Origin: Isoetes taiwanensis
Taxonomy: Eukaryota; Streptophyta; Lycopodiopsida; Isoetales; Isoetaceae
Direction: 5' to 3'
DNA: 64,000 nt
Assembly: GCA_021234155.1 (NCBI GenBank)
Contig: JAJEKV010000084.1
Span: 1,488,001 to 1,552,000, forward strand
Shown: positions 57,893 through 64,000 of the stretch, piece by piece
Position numbering within the stretch: the stretch's first letter is position 1
Layout of the letters: the number at the start of each line of letters is the position of its first letter
Notes under the pieces: model-generated
What the model saw: the letters and a program-made list of their open reading frames with translations, nothing else
Told to the model about the DNA's origin: nothing
The model's database searches: none
Translations under genes and position numbers: made by a program

Positions 57893-60120
57893 TCCTCGTC
57901 GTTGTATTCTCCCTCATCGTTGTATTCTCAACAACGTGGCTGCTGCATATGAAGGAATATATTGGGCCCAGTTACAGGGTCATAGAGCAGTGTATCTTAA
58001 GCTTGATTTTGCTAAAGCTTACGATAGTGTTGATTGGGGTTTCTTGGAGAAGTGTCTTCTTGCACTTGGGTTTGGGGAGTCATTCACAAGGAATGTCATG
58101 AAGCTCCATACATCAGCCAGATCTATTGTCCTTTTCCAGGGCGAGCCATCGGATATTTTTGTAGTGGGTAGAGGAATTCGGCAAGGTTGCCCCTTAGCAC
58201 CCTTACTTTTTACAATTGTGGCAGAAGTATTATCCCAGCTCTTCTCTGTGGCTACCCAAGATGGCGTTATTCAAGGCCTCCCAATGGACGATGGTTCTCA
58301 AGAGGTATGTAACCAATATGCCGATGACACTTGTTTGTTCCTAATTGCCGAGGCTGAGAATCTTCGTAATGTTAAGCTATTATTAGACACATTCTCCTTA
58401 GCATCAGGAGTTCTTGTTGGGTGGCAAAAATGTACAGCTTTGTGGATGTTGGACAGTCCCATCCCTCCCTGTATTCTGGACTATCCAAGGAAGGTTCTTC
58501 TGCATGGCAATACCACAAAGTTGCTTGGTATCCCAGTTGGAATTCACGTGTCTGCTTCAGATGCTTGGGATGAAATCATTAGTGGGTTGCAAAAGCACTT
58601 GTTTTGGTGGAATCTGACTAAAACTGTCCATGCCCTGTAGAATCACTTTGTGGCTAAATGTATTCTTAGTAATACTCATGTCTACATGGCGTCTGCTCTA
58701 TTAGCTCCATGACTTGTAAGATGGAGGAGATTGTGCGTGTCGTCGAAAATTTTATTTGGGGTGGAAATGAGTTAGGAGCGGTGGTCAAGGTAGCTTGGGC
58801 TTAAATGCATTAGACCTAAAATTTTTGGTGGTCTTGGTATGTTGGATTTTCACCTCCAAAGCAAGGTGATGATATCAAAGTTCATTTGGAGGATTTTCAT
58901 TGGTAACGATGATTCTCCCGGCCCCGAGGTTGTTGGTGCGGTCGATTCACATTGTCTCCCATTTCATAAGGCCACCATTAAGCCCCTCCGTCCTTGGGCT
59001 TTGCTTTATCATATGCATCCTTATCCTAATGCCTCTCCCTTTCTAAAGGGGTTGCTTCTTTGCTTGGGACAATTGTCGGTCTCTTTTCCATATTAATCCC
59101 GAGGCATGTCTTGGTTGTCCACTCCATCTTTGGTGGATTCCTTTGCGAGACACTCCGGAGAATGTGCCTCTAAGTGTGGTTGTTCATCTAAAGACACAAC
59201 GACGATGGGTAGCAGCTGGTATCATCACTACTGCAGCTTGGTTTGAGACTGGTCATCTCATGTCATGGGAAGCATTTAGAACAAAGTTCTTGTTGTACAG
59301 ATGGGGACGAGTGTCGGGGAATCATATTCTTTGCATCGTTGCCCCACGGGATTCTCGTCCACATTGAGGTAGTCGTATGGGGTTGCCATCAGGATATCCA
59401 GCCAGGGCGGTTTGTGTCTTCTGTGTATAAATTGCTTTTGCATTCTGAAATCCTGCCTCCATCTAATAGGTGGCATCTTCAGGTCCCTCAGCCACAATGG
59501 AAAAGTGTTTGGATATGGGTATAGGATAAGCTGCTCATCCCAAAATAGTAGTTTTGTGGTGGCAAGTGATCCATAGATGCCCCAGAGTCAACAGGTTAGT
59601 CCATAAAATGGATAATCGGATTTCAGAGCTCTGTCCTTTATGCCAGCAAAGGGTTGAGAGTATTGAGCATTGTTTTTTCTTGTGTGAGCGGCTTCGGCAG
59701 GCATGATCTTGGTTGTTGACCTTATTTGGCACGTCTCGATCTAGCCAGCAAATTTTGCTTGCTATCTATCCTGATGCTTGGCCCAAACTACGGAAACGAG
59801 CTTTTCATCTCGCATGTGGCTGGCTTTTATGGTCAATCTGGAAGAGAAGGAGGTTGTTTATCTTTAAGGGCGTAGATACTGCAGATGAGATTGTTCTTCA
59901 GTGGGCGCAAAATAAAATTGTTATGGCTTACAATTGTTCTTCTCTTGATCAAGAGAAGAAAGTACTGATCTGGCATACTTACCTTCAGATTCATTCTTTT
60001 GCATAGGCAGGTGGTTGTGCTCAGTTGGATCGGTTTGTCCACTGGGGTTATAATCCTGTCTTTGCATTTTATGTTGCTTTTTAGTTGGTGAATAAAGCTT
60101 GTCATCCTTCAAAAAAAAAA
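57893..60120 (+). mobile_element. 5'-truncated L1-type LINE with 12-bp target duplication
   Basis: Inserted in the 5' LTR with perfect AACAATACTAAT copies at 57881-57892 and 60121-60132. It ends CATCCTTC plus an A-run at 60110-60120. The first 36 bases are two tandem 18-bp units (CCTCGTCGTTGTATTCTC and CCTCATCGTTGTATTCTC), an unusual 5' junction. The body carries reverse transcriptase and the zf-RVT end. 2228 bp in all, so about 60 percent of a full element is missing. Confidence 0.92.
57936..58640 (+). pseudogene. Reverse transcriptase fragment of the truncated LINE
   Basis: An open frame of 234 codons with YLKLDFAKAYDSVDWGFL, RGIRQGCPLAPLLF and active-site QYADDTCLF (about 58314-58340), then SLASGVLVGWQKC. 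A stop at 58638 separates it from the thumb region. Further frames to 60006 give WIPLRDTPENVPL, TQRRWVAAG, CPLCQQRVESIEHCFFLC (zf-RVT, about 59630-59690) and WLLWSIWKRRRLFIF. Endonuclease and ORF1 are missing, so it could not move by itself. Confidence 0.9.
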
Positions 60121-61503
60121 AACAATACTAATAAATAATATACCACCACGAAGGGTGGCCCATCATCATCAATATACTAACAAAAGAATATCAACATAAC
60201 AAAGGAAATACACCATAACTAAGGGCTCTACCCCGGGCTCAGACTCCATGGGGGTGACTGATGGTTAGGGTCTCAAGATAACAACAGACGGAGATATGAC
60301 ATGGCGTTGGCTGGCATAAGACAATGGCTAGGGTTGTCCATTCCATCCGCCCCTCTTGTGCACACTTTGCAGATAGGCTGAATCATGCTATGACGTGCTT
60401 GTAGCCCTCCAGAGACGCAATCCCAAGGAATCACCCTTCAGGACTACTCCAGGTTACATCTCCCTCAGTGATGAGGCAGGTCGGGAGGCGTCTCCCCCCA
60501 AGTATGACGGATCCACAGGTGTGCTAGAGAACACGCGTGCCACATCGGCCGACCCGCGATTCGCGTGCAGGCTTACTCCCCTAAATCTAAAGAACGGCTC
60601 ACCAACCCGCTCGAGGCCGGGGCGGTCACATATGACTCCACGCCCTCCGGCCCGGTGTCGGACCCATACCCGCCCCACACCACGGTGGCCGGCTATAAGC
60701 CTACCACCTTTGTAGGAGTCCCACAGCCAGCTAGGGCAAGACCCCGCCCCCGATTCACCTTCATACTCGTTGTCTGGTGCTGAACCACATCATAGCATCC
60801 ACAGCCAGGTAGGCTCTTGTGCACAGGCCGCATTTACTGGGTTTTAAGGGTTCTATCTAGGAACATCCCTACTTCTAGAGGGCCTTTAGATCTCTATCCC
60901 CCTTTTACCCATACAACACAGAAGGAACAGAAAGAAAGCTATCCCTATACATCCATCCATCCATAGCTTCGAATAGAACATAAAATAGAGATTAACCATA
61001 CATCTATTCATACAAGGGTTAACTCTACTACCTTCTAAGCATACAAGGGTCAGTCCTATGACTATCTAGGAGTCCAAGCTATCTATGTACTAACCGGGAT
61101 CATAGCTAGGTCCACTATTGCTCGGGTGCTCCATCCTTCCGGCTGGAACATGGTGGAACATCAGCTCCTCCTCCACCAACCTCCCCCAATTCGAATTGGG
61201 GCAAATGGGGGTACAAAACCCCAATTTGGGTCCCAAGTTAGTAACTCTCCCTTGCCCAATCGATTTGGGCCAGGTAGCAGCTCCGGGTTGGCTAATATTA
61301 ACTAATTTGGTATTTTAGCCCTTTTTTAATATTAGGTTAAGCCCTAAATTCGAATTAGGGTTTAAGGTTAGGTTTCCACTTTAATAATTAATTATTAACA
61401 TAGCTAACCTTAGCTTATGAATAATTAATGTGCCATTAATTATTCATAGTGACGTGTCACGTATTTATACTTAAAAAGGCGTATAAATATGTGGAACGTC
61501 ACA

Positions 61504-62328
61504 GATGCCTTGCGGGTTCACTACACATGCACTCACTGGGATTAGTCCTCGTGACTAAGTGGGGATCCCGTAGCTGATGCTACATACATGGAGACACTCT
61601 AGCATCTTGGATAACATGAACATGAACAATCCCAAAACACAAGGTACCATGATGCAGTGCTAGACGATGACAACAAAAGAAACATCATAAGAGTCAAGAG
61701 CAAAGAACACAAAGCCAAAGTACCAAAACACATAAACAAAGCTCCGGGACAATGGGAAGCTCAGTCAGCCTACATGCAGGCCCTGTTAGCAGAGAAATGC
61801 CTAGCCAGGTCACATTCCGAGTTGGCGGAGTTGGTGGGGTGAACCTCGTATGCGCATACCCTTACCAGCCCACGTCTGGCGCTGGAGGACCTCTTACCAT
61901 GGAGTCACAAAGGTGACGTGCATCCCCACCAGGAAGCTACGCCCATGAGGAAGCCACGTCCGGTGTCACAGAGCACAAAGACAAAGAACATAGAACATGA
62001 GAATGCCGAAACAATCCAGGCCACCGAACCTGGAAGTCCGACCCCGGAGAATCCAAATACGTAAATAAACACGAAGCACTGTGACATAATAATTGTGACA
62101 ACAACATGTAATGTTCATTAGAATATGTCCTAAACAGGTGTCTAAACCATACCCTTGCCGAGGTTGTCCATACAACCTGCCCATATTGGGGTAGCGATTT
62201 CGGTGACGAAATCTCAATAACAACCAACTTGTTGATGTAGCGTGCTCAAACAATTGCTACAAAATCGATGCAGAACTAACTTCCAAACTTATTTATTTAA
62301 GACCCTGAGCTATGGTTTTAAAGTTTTA
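61504..62328 (-). mobile_element. Right LTR of the gag-only element, segment 2
   Basis: It continues segment 1 after the 12.3-kb element and aligns with 39387-40208. At 62327 it passes directly into the sequence matching 46150 onward, so the 5.9-kb block of the middle LTR is absent here. Confidence 0.85.
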
Positions 62329-63500
62329 ATATTAAAATTCCATTTCCGTAGCTAATCAATTTAATGGTACAAATAATGCGAGAACATCAAAATCCAGCAC
62401 TTTCGGCTTAAAAATCTCTAAGGTCACATGACCGCAACTACTTATACCTCTGTCAGATGACCCTAGCCTCAGGCCCCATCTCCCCGAGCCAAGATTTACC
62501 AATTTCCAAGCAATCCGGATTCTTACATACTTCTGGCCCCCGTGTTTCCCAAATCTCTTGCAGCTCACCTGGGCTTTCTCAGTGGAGGGGCTGTGCTAAA
62601 TCCAGCTCCTCAAGACTTCCATGCTTTCTTCTGGGTTATTTATATTTTATTAATTTAGCAACAACATTTTGAACAAAACAAATAAACAACAAAAGAGGAG
62701 CAACAAAAAGCAAAAGAATCAGACATTTTCTGGTAGCTCCAGCCTCTGTTTCTGACATCGAATCTCCTTATGCCGGTGTGCCACAACCAAATCGGATCCT
62801 TTTCTAGCAGTTTCGACTTGATTCATCTTGATTCGAGTGTGTTTTTCTTGGATTTATAGAAATCTGAGGCTCTTCGAATCATGCAAGATATACATCTATA
62901 CATCGATTACCTGATTTTATGCCATTTTAGGTCGAATTATCACTTTCCTAGGCCAAATCGGCCCTTCCCAAATAGTTTCAGCCTGACCCACTCACAGATT
63001 ATTCAATGCTTTTGATCCCTCTAGTCTGTTTGATTTTGTCTATTCTGTTGTTACTCAGCAATTTCGGCATGTTCCTAGATTCATGCTAAAGCAATATGAA
63101 TCACTCTTACAGCTCTATCATGCAGGCCTTCTCCGAGATGATTCCACAGTTATATCACAAAAGCATCCAAGACCCAGATTGATTCATGCCTGGGAACATA
63201 CTACCATCTATTTCCAACCCATCCAGCTTATGCCCGAGCTTCTCGAAATTATTTAGCTATGATTTTTTTTTATAGAACATCCTGAATCTTATCATCGCAG
63301 CCTAAGAAATCTAATCAATGAAAACCCCACCTGAAAGTAAAAGATTTGATGCAGTCTCAGTCTCCGTCCCCGACAAGCTCCGATGTTGCTCCGATGCTTC
63401 TCTGTCTTGATGCTTCAAATAGCCTTCTCTTGTGAAAATTCTCACGTACCACAAAAGCCCTCTTCTAAATTTTCCTTTTTATACCTTTGCTTATGTGGAT
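62329..63500 (-). mobile_element. Right LTR of the gag-only element, segment 3
   Basis: It aligns with 46150-47300. The last 85 or so bases of the LTR, with its outer edge, are displaced beyond the window by a LINE tail at 63501. Confidence 0.8.
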
Positions 63501-64000
63501 TTTTTTTATTTTTTTTTTGAAGGACGACAATCTATTATCAAGGAATATCAAGATACATACAAGGGACCTGTGACATGGGACTCAAAACCTAGAGGACGAG
63601 ATGGTCCACTAAGCAAAACCACCCAAACACAGTACATAATCATACTCCTTATGCCACCTTGAGGCGTTTAATGGCCGCATCACAATCAACATGTTCTGCA
63701 ACATTGGGATGATCATCAACAGACATCAAGTTATCATGCCACTGAATAGAACAAGGCAAGATAGCCTCGTGAGATGACATAACCGACTTCTTCCTCGTTG
63801 CCTTCTTCCAATTGACCTGTTGCCATGACTCTTTAGCGCACTAAAGATTAGGACCATCAGCCATAACAACCTCAGAAACATGAGAAGCAGACGCAACAAC
63901 GGGGAGAGTGGTAGGAACTATAGCTGCAGTTGACGGTGCTAAGGACGACACCATTGGAACTGTGTGCAGAACATCTTCCATAGACGAGGAATGCAAGACA
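63501..64000 (-). mobile_element. LINE 3' end, continuing past the window edge
   Basis: A T-rich run at 63501-63518 (poly-A on the minus strand) is followed by GAAGGACGAC, like the CTTCAAAA ends of the other L1-type copies. Reading inward on the minus strand gives a weakly open frame with EVVMADGPNL and ESWQQVNWKKATRKK, which could be an ORF1 end. The family assignment rests on the tail and is tentative. Confidence 0.5.

Larger units (their letters stand above)
57669..61503 (-). mobile_element. 5' LTR of the 12.3-kb element, interrupted by a LINE
   Basis: About 1595 bp after removing the LINE and one target copy (57893-60132). Both ends carry TGTGA/TCACA. The uninterrupted partner is 49165-50755, where the LINE target AACAATACTAAT is intact near 49380-49391. 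Confidence 0.92.

Noticed and set aside
1-64000. CRISPR arrays, bacterial operons or ribosomal RNA genes
   Set aside because: No spaced direct-repeat array, no operon-like gene packing and no rRNA-like sequence was seen; everything supports a plant nuclear origin.

Overview
The window looks like nuclear DNA of a land plant with a large, transposon-rich genome. A fern or other seed-free vascular plant is my best guess. I base this on a PLS-type pentatricopeptide repeat (PPR) gene with long runs of near-identical P-L-S triplets, a dirigent-protein gene, plant L1-type LINEs with zf-RVT tails, and Ty3 LTR retrotransposons primed by initiator tRNA-Met. The lineage is inference; eukaryotic plant origin is well supported. 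Only two host genes look intact: a PPR-E gene (12881-14824, +) and a dirigent-like gene (16437-16988, -). A third host-derived sequence, the C-terminal end of glutathione reductase (4099-4620, -), carries two in-frame stops and is a pseudogene.

Layout. 1-9700: old LINE 3' ends on both strands (119-1015, 6530-7400, 8600-9664), the glutathione reductase relic and short repeats. 10100-12400: small repeats, a fold-back element and a 460-bp Mutator-like MITE (11937-12396) with a perfect 9-bp target duplication, about 0.3 kb upstream of the PPR gene. 12700-17050: the two host genes. 18700-19642: a decayed + strand Ty3 gag-protease relic.

19643-64000 is one nested transposon complex. Its base is a gag-only, non-autonomous LTR element on the - strand, arranged as LTR remnant / gag A / LTR / gag B / LTR, with LTRs (about 2.4 kb) longer than the 1.43-kb interior. 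The middle LTR (21127-47383) is split by a full-length L1-type LINE (21343-39274), which is itself split by an 11.1-kb Ty3 element (26232-37326, TSD CTGAT). The same LTR is split again by a 5.9-kb block (40209-46149) holding a second kind of LINE. The right LTR (48828 to beyond 63500) is split by a 12.3-kb LTR element with no recognisable genes (49165-61503, TSD GATGC). That element's 5' LTR is in turn split by a truncated LINE (57893-60120, TSD AACAATACTAAT). The right LTR is finally interrupted by another LINE tail at 63501.

The order of insertions can be read from these boundaries. The undisrupted sister LTRs inside the window serve as empty-site controls. The most unusual items are the tandem gag-only element, the 11.1-kb Ty3 element with about 3.9 kb of extra sequence (coiled-coil and other ORFs) between integrase and the 3' LTR, and the gene-less 12.3-kb element. 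No new functional host system was found.
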